Program-made: the position numbers and the translations under genes
Virus record (IMG/VR): IMGVR_UViG_3300033553_000094
Location: 1-40,050 of that record
Reading direction: 5' to 3' (one strand)
Origin: a virus
DNA: 40,050 nucleotides
Part shown: positions 23,352-30,883 of the stretch, in pieces
How the letters are laid out: the number at the start of each line of letters is the position of its first letter
Position numbering within the stretch: position 1 is the first letter of the stretch
The notes under the pieces: model-generated
What the model saw: the letters and a program-made list of their open reading frames with translations, nothing else
The model's database searches: none
Told to the model about the DNA's origin: nothing

Positions 23352-24434
23352 ATGAAATTCCTAGACTTCTTTTCTGGAATCGGCGGCTTTCGTCTCGGTA
23401 TGGAACAAGCAGAACATACATGTGTAGGACATATCGAAATAGATAAATACGCTAATAAATCCTATGAAGCCATGCACAACCCAAAGGAGGAATTTCATGC
23501 AACAGACATTAGAGATGTTCAGCCCGGAGATTTACCCCAAGCAGACTGCTACTGCTTTGGATTTCCTTGCCAAACTTTTTCCGTTGCTGGAAAGCGAGGA
23601 GGCCTCGAAGATACACGAGGCACTTTATTCTTTGAAGTCATGCGGTTGGCGAGAATACGAAAACCTAAATATCTTTTCGCTGAAAACGTTACCGGACTTC
23701 TTTCCCACGATGGAGGAAAAACTTTTGGAACAATCCTCAACGCTTTGGGGGAATTGGGGTATTGGTACGAGTACCAGGTGCTTAACTCTAAGAATCACGG
23801 AGTCCCACAAAACCGAGAAAGGGTGTTTATTATCGGACATCTTAGAGGATCAAGTGACAGAAAAGTATTTCCTATCTCGGGAACAGGTAAACCGCCTGGT
23901 GCTAGCATAAAAAGAATAGCTCACAGCAAAAATTATCGTAGAGTATATCAAACATATAGTACCGACAGTAGCACAGAAGCATTAGATACTATGCAAGGCG
24001 GGGGAAGGCAACCGTGTGTGATGATAACTGAAGCTACTAAACAAGGATACGATATAGCAAACGAAGGTGACAGCATAAACCTTGCAGTGCCAGGAAGTGA
24101 AACGAGAAGAGGTAGAATTGGAAAAGGAATTGCAAACACACTTGACACTTCCTGTAATCAAGGGGTGTTAGTGAAAGGTCCTGATGATGTCTGCAACACA
24201 GTTCGAACAGGTGGCAAAGGAAGTCTGACACAAAAGCATAATTGGGATGTAATAAACGATGGAGTAAGAATTCGCAGACTAACCCCAAAAGAATGCTTCA
24301 GACTCCAAGGCTTTCCTGATGAATATTTCGAGAGGGCGGCGAGTGTAAATTCAGATTCACAGCTTTATAAACAAGCAGGAAATTCCGTCACCGTCCCTGT
24401 TATCCGAGCAATAGCAGAAAGGTTGAGTATATGA
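23352..24434 (+). CDS. DNA (cytosine-5-)-methyltransferase
   Basis: 360 aa. Motif I DFFSGIGGFRLGMEQ, motif IV GFPCQTFSVAGKRGG with catalytic Cys73, motif VI ENV (111-113), motif VIII QNRERVFI, and C-terminal motifs IX-X (RRLTPKECFRLQGFPDEY, LYKQAGNSVTVPV). All parts are intact, so it is probably active and protects phage DNA from restriction. No partner endonuclease is recognised. A second gene is encoded out of frame within it (23497-23910). ATG 23352 follows GAGGTGAGGGG. Confidence 0.95.
   Translation: MKFLDFFSGIGGFRLGMEQAEHTCVGHIEIDKYANKSYEAMHNPKEEFHATDIRDVQPGDLPQADCYCFGFPCQTFSVAGKRGGLEDTRGTLFFEVMRLARIRKPKYLFAENVTGLLSHDGGKTFGTILNALGELGYWYEYQVLNSKNHGVPQNRERVFIIGHLRGSSDRKVFPISGTGKPPGASIKRIAHSKNYRRVYQTYSTDSSTEALDTMQGGGRQPCVMITEATKQGYDIANEGDSINLAVPGSETRRGRIGKGIANTLDTSCNQGVLVKGPDDVCNTVRTGGKGSLTQKHNWDVINDGVRIRRLTPKECFRLQGFPDEYFERAASVNSDSQLYKQAGNSVTVPVIRAIAERLSI
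23497..23910 (+). CDS. Nested gene inside the methyltransferase, +1 frame, 137 aa
   Basis: ATG 23497 has a near-perfect AAAGGAGG (23483-23490) six bases upstream, within the methyltransferase coding sequence. The 137-aa frame begins MQQTLEMFSPEIYPKQTATAL and ends with LSDILEDQVTEKYFLSREQV. I recall this LSxxLExxxxxKYFLS ending from small phage proteins encoded near methyltransferase genes, which argues that this is a translated protein and not a chance frame. Function unknown. Because both frames overlap through the catalytic region of the methyltransferase (motifs IV to VIII), each limits how the other can change. Confidence 0.65.
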   Translation: MQQTLEMFSPEIYPKQTATALDFLAKLFPLLESEEASKIHEALYSLKSCGWREYENLNIFSLKTLPDFFPTMEEKLLEQSSTLWGNWGIGTSTRCLTLRITESHKTEKGCLLSDILEDQVTEKYFLSREQVNRLVLA

Positions 24435-24763
24435 ATAAATACCATAACAAAAAAACCGTTATAGACGGAATAACCTTTGATTCCAAGAAAGAAGCTCAAA
24501 GATATGCCGAGTTAAGGCTATTAGAAAAAGCCGATGAAATAAACTGTCTCGACCTTCAACCAAAGTTTACGCTTCAAGAGGGCTTTAAGAAAAACGGGAA
24601 AGCATACAAACCAATAACGTATATTGCTGACTTTATGTACTGGGATACTAGACTAAAGACAACAGTAGTCGAAGATGTAAAAGGGGTAAAGACAGAGGTA
24701 TTTCGGATTAAACAAAAAATGCTTGAAGCTAATTATCCAGACCTAACATTAACTTTGATATAG
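24431..24763 (+). CDS. DUF1064 family protein (putative nuclease)
   Basis: 110 aa, ATG overlapping the methyltransferase stop. KYHNKKTVIDGITFDSKKEAQRYAEL, ITYIADFMYWD and VVEDVKGVKTEVFRIKQKML are typical of DUF1064, small phage proteins with a PD-(D/E)xK-like core (the E in KKEA, D in ADF, and DVKG). Members resemble Holliday-junction or endonuclease VII-like functions in phage early regions; enzymatic activity is inferred. Confidence 0.88.
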   Translation: MNKYHNKKTVIDGITFDSKKEAQRYAELRLLEKADEINCLDLQPKFTLQEGFKKNGKAYKPITYIADFMYWDTRLKTTVVEDVKGVKTEVFRIKQKMLEANYPDLTLTLI

Positions 24764-24772
24764 GAGGGCAAT

Positions 24773-25321
24773 ATGATCTGCTGTATATGCGGTAAAGAAA
24801 TAGGTGAATCCTTAGCTCGTAAATGGCCTGTATGCAAAGATCCAAAATGCGGACGTGAAATAGATAAACTAAAATCAGCTAAATCACAGGCAGATTATAA
24901 AAAACGAATAAGGGCAGATACACAGGAAAGACGAGCAAAGATAGCTAAACTAAAAAAGGAACTCCCTGATAAAGATACATTTGCTATAAAATACGCAACT
25001 TTAAAAACTAACCAAGCTATGGCGAAAGAATACAAACTTCTTGGAGCAGACATAACGCAGTATAGAATAGAATTATTCGGGGAGTTACCGCCAAAAGAAG
25101 TGCAAAAGTTAGGCAGGGAGCTAGCCAACCCTCGTAAAGAAATCGAATTAAAAAGAGTGCCCATAATCGTAAAAGTGTACAATGTTAAAAACCTTGAAGC
25201 GTATCGGGAAGGGTTAAAACAAAATAAACATATAGAGGACAGTAACCTAGAGTTTGAACGAACGGAATTAGCCAACGAAATAGCGTTATGTAATAAAAGT
25301 GAAATATTGTTGGAGGTGTGA
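24773..25321 (+). CDS. Unknown zinc-ribbon/helical protein, 182 aa
   Basis: ATG 24773 after GGAGGGCAAT. N-terminal CCICGKEIGESLARKWPVCKDPKC is a zinc ribbon, followed by a basic coiled coil (about 30-65) and a mixed C-terminal part. Overlaps the regulator gene region by a few bases. May bind DNA; not assigned to a family. Confidence 0.6.
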   Translation: MICCICGKEIGESLARKWPVCKDPKCGREIDKLKSAKSQADYKKRIRADTQERRAKIAKLKKELPDKDTFAIKYATLKTNQAMAKEYKLLGADITQYRIELFGELPPKEVQKLGRELANPRKEIELKRVPIIVKVYNVKNLEAYREGLKQNKHIEDSNLEFERTELANEIALCNKSEILLEV

Positions 25322-25323
25322 GA

Positions 25324-25959
25324 ATGATGGATGATACAGGTGCAAGAAGGTTAATGGCAGCGATACTACATCAAGCATATAAAGATTATACCGCAGACGA
25401 ATCCTGTAATGAATCCTGCCAGTACTTTGAGGATTGTGAAGCTAAATTAAATGATGCTGACGCCTGCGACGCAAAAAAGTTTATCCATTCTGCGTGGTGT
25501 GCGACGCTTTGTGACGAAATGGATATAGATAATGGCGAATATATAAGGGCCTGCATTAAAAATCACAGTTTGAGCAAAAACATATATCGTTATGTGGAAT
25601 CTGAAATAAAAGCATATCCGAAAACCAAAAAAGAATTAGAACATAGAAAAGGCGATATAATATTCAATGCTCCAATAGCACAGGAGATAAGGGGAACAGA
25701 TATTGGAGATGTTACTGCTAACAAAGCGTTAAAAATTGGCAGTGATAAGCATATTAAACGAATGGAACAAATAATAAAAGCCATAGAGAAGGTCTACAAT
25801 AACTTAGGGCAAGACAAGAAAATGGTTATGAATAATCTATGGACAAGTAAATATCAGGATAAGGGAATGGCAAGTAAGGTAAGCGTAGACGAACGAACGA
25901 TAAGAAGATGGAGGGTAGAAATTATATATTCAACAGCAATCGAATTAAAGTATTTATAG
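25324..25959 (+). CDS. RinA-like late transcriptional activator
   Basis: 211 aa. ATG 25324 fits GGAGGTG; a GTG at 25318 is part of that site. The N-terminal 80 aa carry many cysteines (CNESCQYFEDCE, CDAKKFIHSAWCATLC). The C-terminal ~130 aa form the RinA/ArpU-type region: YPKTKKELEHRKGDI, then VYNNLGQDKKMVMNNLWTSKYQDKGMASKVSVDERTIRRWRVEII, a sigma-4-like helix-turn-helix. Proteins of this type switch on the packaging/head operon; here the candidate promoter with ATGTCC boxes begins 2 bp after the gene. A fusion of an N-terminal phage domain with the activator is possible. Confidence 0.75.
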   Translation: MMDDTGARRLMAAILHQAYKDYTADESCNESCQYFEDCEAKLNDADACDAKKFIHSAWCATLCDEMDIDNGEYIRACIKNHSLSKNIYRYVESEIKAYPKTKKELEHRKGDIIFNAPIAQEIRGTDIGDVTANKALKIGSDKHIKRMEQIIKAIEKVYNNLGQDKKMVMNNLWTSKYQDKGMASKVSVDERTIRRWRVEIIYSTAIELKYL

Positions 25960-25960
25960 A

Positions 25961-26004
25961 ATGTCCAAAAATGTCCACTTAGAGCCATTTTAATAGTATA
26001 TAAT
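25961..26004 (+). promoter_or_regulatory. Candidate activated late promoter
   Basis: Two ATGTCC boxes (25961-25966 and 25971-25976) spaced 10 bp, one helical turn, end where a -35 would lie. A perfect TATAAT is at 25999-26004, but CACTTA occupies the -35 position. This is the layout of an activator-dependent promoter, probably for the RinA-like protein encoded just upstream. Confidence 0.65.
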
Positions 26005-26026
26005 GATAGTGTGACAAACTGTGAAG

Positions 26027-26048
26027 GGGCTGCAAGTGCAGTCCTTTT
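26027..26048 (+). terminator. Terminator/attenuator just after the late promoter
   Basis: GGGCTGC (26027-26033) pairs with GCAGTCC (26038-26044), AAGT loop, then TTTT. It lies about 20 bp past the expected late start, so late transcripts must read through it or be attenuated. Confidence 0.65.
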
Positions 26049-26371
26049 GCTTTGTATTTAAAAGTATTGGTGGCTGAAAGTTTGGGGGTAGGGCGAAAGC
26101 AGCTTAAACAGAGATGTTTGACCACCAGCATAAAAATTGGTGGTTTAGTCGAAAGAGAATCCGAGCGACAGAAGGTGTCCAATTTATTTAAAACGGCAGA
26201 TTCCGCCAAAGACCTGACAAACTTAAATATAATTCTGTTTATTCTATGCAAGTACCCTGTGTAGCCAATAAGTGAACGTGCGAGACAAGATTGTTCTGCC
26301 AATACTTCTTTTACCCTCCTCTCTTTTGGGGGAGGTTAACTCCGTCCCTATTTTAATATTGAGGTGATAAT
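26049..26371 (+). ncRNA. Possible structured late leader RNA (no gene seen)
   Basis: 323 bp with no convincing gene. Hairpins follow each other: GC-GAAA-GC at 26093-26100, AAACA-GAGA-TGTTT at 26106-26119 (GNRA loop), and ACCACCA/TGGTGGT at 26121-26144. A pyrimidine-rich CCTCC...GGAGG stem lies near 26320-26337. Serial GNRA-capped hairpins suggest a structured RNA, such as an antitermination leader or an intron remnant. I cannot assign an RNA class. Confidence 0.4.
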
Positions 26372-26548
26372 ATGGAGCCGTCTTATCCATGGGGAGAATA
26401 TATACCAAAGAAAAAGCCGCTTTATAGCGACTTAGCTTTTTACATCCAGCTTACGATCATATCTCCATCACTTCCGCGGGCCTTTAGGATGTACTCCTTA
26501 GACTCTCTCCACCCTGTAGAGACAGAGTATAGACTAAGATGTGGGTAA
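26372..26548 (+). CDS. Possible truncated late gene, 58 aa
   Basis: A good ribosome site (GAGGTGAT) precedes ATG 26372, but after about 13 codons the frame runs into the terminator and then antisense through the end of an inverted gene. The sensible reading is that a late gene start was cut by insertion of the inverted cassette and its frame remains open by chance to 26548. Low confidence as a functional protein. Confidence 0.25.
   Translation: MEPSYPWGEYIPKKKPLYSDLAFYIQLTIISPSLPRAFRMYSLDSLHPVETEYRLRCG
26411..26441 (-). terminator. Terminator of the inverted accessory cassette
   Basis: On the minus strand AAAAAGC...GCTTTTT with an inner CGCT-ATAA-AGCG stem and a T-tract at the end, immediately past the stop of the last cassette gene. 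Confidence 0.7.
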
Positions 26549-26622
26549 AGACCTTTTAAGGTTTTGAGTATCTGATCGTCCGATAAGGTTTTAGCCTGAC
26601 TATAGTTAAGCTTAATGTTCAT
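26440..26622 (-). CDS. Accessory cassette protein 3, 60 aa, unknown
   Basis: ATG 26622 with GGAGG nine bases upstream on the minus strand; the longer open frame 5' of it has no site. The protein begins NIKLNYSQAKTLSDDQILKT and ends RGSDGDMIVSWM. Helix then beta-like. No family. Two bases after the previous cassette gene, so co-translated. Confidence 0.6.
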   Translation of the reverse strand: MNIKLNYSQAKTLSDDQILKTLKGLYPHLSLYSVSTGWRESKEYILKARGSDGDMIVSWM

Positions 26623-26623
26623 T

Positions 26624-26794
26624 TTATTTATCCTCCAATACTTTATTACGGATATACTCAATATACTCTTTAACTTTAGCGTGTTCTTTATCTGTGAGCA
26701 GAAATGTTTTTCTTTTTGCATCTTTGGGAGCGACTTTTTTTGCGCCAGCTCCGGGGCGTTGGCCGCCCCATTGCTTTGTTTTGTCTTTTGTCAT
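26624..26794 (-). CDS. Accessory cassette protein 2, 56 aa
   Basis: ATG 26794 with AAGGAG upstream. Glycine- and lysine-rich N terminus (KQWGGQRPGAGAKKVAPKDAK) followed by a helix (LLTDKEHAKVKEYIEYIRNKV). This GGxRPGAG start is common in small phage and plasmid DNA-binding proteins with a short ribbon-helix-helix-like end. It may regulate the cassette's promoter, which carries an inverted repeat. Confidence 0.6.
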   Translation of the reverse strand: MTKDKTKQWGGQRPGAGAKKVAPKDAKRKTFLLTDKEHAKVKEYIEYIRNKVLEDK

Positions 26795-26804
26795 GTCATA
26801 CTCC

Positions 26805-27347
26805 TTATCTAGTGCCAAGATAGTTAATAACTATATTACCAGTTCCGTCGTCAGTCAGTGTATAAGCGGTTTTTTCGTCGCATGCCGTAGCTGTCCATTG
26901 TTCGCTCTCTAGGGTAATTTCATCAATTACTAAATTATCCATTTCGGGCGAGTGGTCCGCTTTCCAATCCTCAATCATTTCTTTAAAATCATCTTTATTG
27001 TATCCCGTTTTATGTCCTGCTCTGATTTCCGCTAAAACATTTTGCTTTACCTGGTGCTCATCTCCCAAGTCACAGGTTAAATTTTCGTTTATTCGTTCCC
27101 ATATTTCACCTTCGTTAATTCCAAATTCTTCGGCTAGTTGGACTACTTCGGCAGCGTCCTTTTCGTTGTCGGAGATATACTCTTCCCACCAGCCAAAATC
27201 ATCTGAGGACATTTCGTGCTCTTCGGTTTCGTGGTTATAGGTTGTTGCATCGTGGTTGCCTAGTAAGTCGCCAGTCCATTCGATTCCGTTAGTTCCTATA
27301 GCTCTAAGTTCCTTGAGTTCGCCTGTTCCATTAATTCTAATTTCCAT
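26805..27347 (-). CDS. Accessory cassette protein 1, highly acidic, 180 aa
   Basis: ATG 27347 with AAGGAG upstream. I count 44 Asp+Glu against 13 Lys+Arg, so it is strongly negative. Segments include EWTGDLLGNHDATTYNHETE, DDFGWWEEYISDNEKDAAEV and EEFGINEGEIWERINENL. The C-terminal third looks like two repeats of beta strands. Such charge recalls DNA-mimic anti-restriction or anti-CRISPR proteins, but no family is recognised. First gene behind a consensus promoter, so probably the main product of the cassette and expressed in the prophage. Confidence 0.65.
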   Translation of the reverse strand: MEIRINGTGELKELRAIGTNGIEWTGDLLGNHDATTYNHETEEHEMSSDDFGWWEEYISDNEKDAAEVVQLAEEFGINEGEIWERINENLTCDLGDEHQVKQNVLAEIRAGHKTGYNKDDFKEMIEDWKADHSPEMDNLVIDEITLESEQWTATACDEKTAYTLTDDGTGNIVINYLGTR

Positions 27348-27394
27348 TTTTGAACTCCTTTTGGCTCGTTGCCTTACCGCAACCGCAACCTTTA

Positions 27395-27438
27395 ACTTGA
27401 TCTAAGTCTATTATATCAAGTATTAAATTGATTGTCAA
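27395..27438 (-). promoter_or_regulatory. Promoter and operator of the inverted cassette
   Basis: Minus strand TTGACA (27438-27433), 17 nt, TATAAT (27415-27410): full consensus. An inverted repeat ACTTGAT (27395-27401) / ATCAAGT (27415-27421) spans the -10, which suggests repression by a dimeric regulator. Confidence 0.8.
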
Positions 27439-27484
27439 CACATAAATCAAATAAATATTAAATATATTTTTAAGGTGGTGCATT

Positions 27485-27661
27485 ATGTGCGATCATTACC
27501 AACCTATAGACAAAAACTCAAAGAGGAATTGCACAAACTGCCACCGATGGGCCGGGAAAAAGTGTAGGGATGAACATATACTACTAGCCGAGCATGAGAA
27601 GAGATATAAGAGCCTGGAATATATGATGAAAGATAATAAAGGAGCAAGGATAGAGGGGTGA
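27485..27661 (+). CDS. Small cysteine/histidine-rich protein before terminase, 58 aa
   Basis: ATG 27485 with AAGGTGG upstream. CDHYQPI near the start and CTNCHRWAGKKC form a probable zinc site; the C-terminal half is a charged helix. It ends 6 bp before the small terminase gene. Small zinc proteins occur at this spot in other phages; function unknown. Confidence 0.55.
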   Translation: MCDHYQPIDKNSKRNCTNCHRWAGKKCRDEHILLAEHEKRYKSLEYMMKDNKGARIEG

Positions 27662-27667
27662 GACTAG

Positions 27668-28123
27668 ATGGCTAAGAGCAAATGGCCAGAAGTAAAAGAA
27701 AAGTTAATACTGGTTGAGGCTTGGTGTCGTGACGGACTCACCGAGGAACAGATAGCTAACAAGCTTGGTATTAGCAGAGCGACGCTTGAAATATACAAGA
27801 AAGAACATCAAGACTTTTTAGACACCCTAAAAAGAGGTAAAGAAGTTATAGATATCGAGGTCGAGAACGCACTTCTTAAAAAAGTAACAGGATACAACGC
27901 AGAGATTAAAAAAACATTTAAGGTAAAAGAAGTTTATTACGACAACGAGGGGCACCGATGCGAAAAAGAACATTTAGAATCTGCAATAGACGAAGTCCAT
28001 ATACCGGCAGACACAACAGCACAGATATTTTGGCTGAAGAACCGCAAGCCTAAAGAGTGGAGAGACAAACAAGAAGTCCAACACTCTGGAAGTGTCGGGG
28101 TAACAATAGTTGATGACTTATGA
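27668..28123 (+). CDS. Terminase small subunit
   Basis: 151 aa. An N-terminal helix-turn-helix (GLTEEQIANKLGISRATLEIYKKEH), a central KKVTGYNAEIKKTFKVKEVYYDNEG segment and a C-terminal PADTTAQIFWLKNRKPKEWRDKQ, all typical of PBSX-type small terminases. It recognises pac/cos DNA and feeds the large subunit, encoded next with a 4-bp overlap. ATG 27668 follows a GAGGGGTGAG site. Confidence 0.9.
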   Translation: MAKSKWPEVKEKLILVEAWCRDGLTEEQIANKLGISRATLEIYKKEHQDFLDTLKRGKEVIDIEVENALLKKVTGYNAEIKKTFKVKEVYYDNEGHRCEKEHLESAIDEVHIPADTTAQIFWLKNRKPKEWRDKQEVQHSGSVGVTIVDDL

Positions 28124-29379
28124 TAAAAGTAAGCGAAAAAATATTACCTAGCTTTTATGAGTTTTGGAAAGCCTGTAAAAACCCAAACATATTAAACCTT
28201 GTTGCCAAAGGTGGAAGAAACTCCAGTAAGTCAACAACCATATCTATTAGGATGATATATAACCGAATGAAATATCGCTCTCATGGATTAGTCATAAGAA
28301 AAATTGACAAAACATTAAGAAGATCATGCCGAGAACAGTTAATATGGGCTATATTACATTTAGGAGTACAAGACACCTGGCATTGGAGCAACACACCAAG
28401 CGGAGATATGACTTTAAGGTACACGCCGACAGGAGCGAGCATATTCTTTGAAGGTGCAAACAATCCTGAAAAGATAAAGTCCTACAAAACATCAGACATG
28501 CCAGTTACTGATGTATGGTTTGAAGAACTAGTTGAGTTTAAAGCCGAAGAAGAAATTAACACTATTACAAATTCTTTTTTGCGTGAAGAATTGCCCGAAG
28601 GACTTTTTTACAAGTTCTTTTTTTCGTATAATCCACCAAAAAGAAAGCAATCATGGGTTAATAAAAGATATGAGTCAGCAGTTATACCGAAACACACTTA
28701 TGTGCACCATAGTGACTTTAGAGATAACCCTTATGTATCGAGTTTTTTTATTCAAGAAGCTGAACATGTTAAACAAACAAACGAACGAAGGTACAAATGG
28801 GAGTACCTAGGAATGCCAATAGGCAGCGGAGTAGTTCCGTTTGATAACTTAGTGTTTAGAAAAATAACAGATGAAGAATACGCTTCTTTTGACAACATCC
28901 GGCAAGGAAACGACTGGGGCTATAGCGTAGACCCTAATGCGTTTGTTAAATGGCATTATGACAAGACCCGAAAAATTATTTATGCCATGGATGAGATATA
29001 TAAAATTAAATTAAGCAACGAAGACTTAGCTAAAGAGATTAAACAAAAAAATGCACACACAGTCAAGACTATAGCAGATTCGGCAGAACCAAAAAGCATA
29101 GCACAGCTTAAAACATTAGGCTGTAACTTTATTGGAGCCAAAAAAGGACAGGGATCTGTAGAGTATGGCGAAAAGTGGCTTGATGAACTAGAAGGGATAG
29201 TAATAGACTCTGAAAGAACCCCAAATATATCTAAAGAGTTTGATAATATCGACTACAAAACAGACAAGGACGGTAATCCTATACCAAAACTTGAAGATAC
29301 AAACAACCACGTTATCGATGCCACTAGATACGCATTTGAAAACGATATGGAGCATAGCAAACTAGAATTTTTGAGGTGA
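28120..29379 (+). CDS. Terminase large subunit
   Basis: 419 aa, ATG overlapping the small subunit. ATPase: Walker A-like GGRNSSKST (31-39), Walker B DVWFEE (131-136), motif III near FFFSYNPP. C-terminal nuclease part has GNDWGYSVDPNAF, an internal TIADSAEP, and a late acidic DATRY. Features of the PBSX/phage terminase family 3. It drives DNA into the procapsid and cuts it. Confidence 0.95.
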   Translation: MIKVSEKILPSFYEFWKACKNPNILNLVAKGGRNSSKSTTISIRMIYNRMKYRSHGLVIRKIDKTLRRSCREQLIWAILHLGVQDTWHWSNTPSGDMTLRYTPTGASIFFEGANNPEKIKSYKTSDMPVTDVWFEELVEFKAEEEINTITNSFLREELPEGLFYKFFFSYNPPKRKQSWVNKRYESAVIPKHTYVHHSDFRDNPYVSSFFIQEAEHVKQTNERRYKWEYLGMPIGSGVVPFDNLVFRKITDEEYASFDNIRQGNDWGYSVDPNAFVKWHYDKTRKIIYAMDEIYKIKLSNEDLAKEIKQKNAHTVKTIADSAEPKSIAQLKTLGCNFIGAKKGQGSVEYGEKWLDELEGIVIDSERTPNISKEFDNIDYKTDKDGNPIPKLEDTNNHVIDATRYAFENDMEHSKLEFLR

Positions 29380-29383
29380 TGAA

Positions 29384-30781
29384 ATGATTACAAACCAAGA
29401 CTTAGCTAATATGCAAATTACCCAGGGGATAATAACAAATGAACAGATAATTAAAGAGCTCATACAAACTCACGACACCACAGATATGGAAACAGGCGAC
29501 GCTTATTACCATAACAAAAACGACATCAAGAAAAGACAAATATATTATTATCTAAACGAAGTTAAACAAGTAGACAAAGACGCGACAAATCATAGAATAC
29601 CTCACAACTTTCATAAATTATTAGTAGATCAAAAAGTAAGCTATCTTTTAGGTAAGCCAATTGTAATAACTGCAACGCCTCCACTATACGAACAAACATT
29701 AAACGAAAGACTAGATGAAAAATGGGACGATGTATTACAAGAGATAGGCAAAAACGCGTCAAACAAAGGTGTCGAGTATTTGCATCCTTACATCACTCCT
29801 GAGGGTGATTTTGATTATGTAGTTATACCGGCAGAACAAGCAATACCAATTTATGAGACAGAGTACGAAAAGGACTTAGTTTACTTCTTAAGGTATTACC
29901 CTTTTATTGTTAACGGAAGAGAAACAGCAAGAGCAGAATGGTGGGATAAAGAACAAGTCACATTTTATATTCGCAATGGCAGCGGATTGTTTGAAATGGA
30001 ATTGCCTGAAGAAGGGAAAACCAATCCCGAGTCTCACTTTTATTACAACAATAGCGGATACGGATGGAAAGCAGTTCCGTTTATCGCATTCAAAAACAAT
30101 GAAGAGAAATATGGCGATCTAAAATACTACAAAGAAATAATTGACATATACGACCTTATTAACAGTGATGTTTCAAACGATCTAACCGACATTCAAAAAC
30201 TAATCTATATCCTCAAAGGTTATGCCGGCACTTCACTTGACGAGTTCATGCACAACATAAGAAGGTATAAAGCTATTAAAGTAGATGGTGGCGATGGAAC
30301 AGGGGTAGACACATTATCTGCCACGGTACAAATTGAAGCCATAGACAGCTTCTTAGACCGCTTAGAAGAAAACATATTCCTATTCGGTCAAGGAATAAAT
30401 ATGAAGTCTGATAAGTTTGGCAACTCCCCATCTGGAATAGCCTTAAAATTTCTTTATTCTTTACTGGATCTAAAATCTAACATCATGGCAAGAAAGTTCT
30501 CGTTTGCGATAAAGAATTTTACTTGGTTCCTGACTGAATACCTGGCTTTATCCAACAAGGGAGTTTACGACAATAGCACAGTTAAAATAACCTTTACTAA
30601 ATCAATGCTTATCAACGATAAAGAAATGGTTGAAATAGGATTGCAAAGCAAAGGGATAATCTCAGACGAAACTATTATAAGTAATCATCCTTGGGTAGAA
30701 AATACAGGCGAAGAACAAGAAAGAATTAAAGCTGAAAGAGAAGATACTGTCGATTTGGATTTAGAGAACGGTGAAGAATAA
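29384..30781 (+). CDS. Portal protein, SPP1 Gp6-like
   Basis: 465 aa. AYYHNKNDIKKRQIYYYL near the start, then HNFHKLLVDQKVSYLLGKPI, and the NDLTDIQKLIYILKGYAGTSLDEF segment, characteristic of the SPP1-type portal family. It forms the dodecameric portal at one vertex, the docking point for terminase and tail connectors. ATG 29384 after GAGGTGATGAA. The stop overlaps the next ATG (TAATG). Confidence 0.93.
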   Translation: MITNQDLANMQITQGIITNEQIIKELIQTHDTTDMETGDAYYHNKNDIKKRQIYYYLNEVKQVDKDATNHRIPHNFHKLLVDQKVSYLLGKPIVITATPPLYEQTLNERLDEKWDDVLQEIGKNASNKGVEYLHPYITPEGDFDYVVIPAEQAIPIYETEYEKDLVYFLRYYPFIVNGRETARAEWWDKEQVTFYIRNGSGLFEMELPEEGKTNPESHFYYNNSGYGWKAVPFIAFKNNEEKYGDLKYYKEIIDIYDLINSDVSNDLTDIQKLIYILKGYAGTSLDEFMHNIRRYKAIKVDGGDGTGVDTLSATVQIEAIDSFLDRLEENIFLFGQGINMKSDKFGNSPSGIALKFLYSLLDLKSNIMARKFSFAIKNFTWFLTEYLALSNKGVYDNSTVKITFTKSMLINDKEMVEIGLQSKGIISDETIISNHPWVENTGEEQERIKAEREDTVDLDLENGEE

Positions 30782-30879
30782 TGCCTGAAACCTTAATACT
30801 TTTAGGTGAGAAATTAACTCTATTTGTAACTATACCCATAGCAATACTAATGATTGTGTATGTAATCATTAAGAGGTGA
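30781..30879 (+). CDS. Single-transmembrane mini-protein, 32 aa
   Basis: ATG overlaps the portal stop by one base. One hydrophobic helix (LTLFVTIPIAILMIVYVII) with a KR end. It ends 4 bp before the head-protein start and its last codons form that gene's ribosome site. May be translated as a by-product of coupling; function unknown. Confidence 0.4.
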   Translation: MPETLILLGEKLTLFVTIPIAILMIVYVIIKR

Positions 30880-30883
30880 TACC

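Noticed and set aside
26052-26264. 70-codon gene in the late leader
   Set aside because: Weak TTG start without ribosome site; the sequence is dominated by hairpins. The frame might be a remnant, but I cannot support it as a gene.
26440-26794. Toxin-antitoxin pair (two small adjacent genes)
   Set aside because: Neither protein shows a toxin fold or motif (no HicA, RelE, PIN or MazF signature), so the assignment would rest on size alone.
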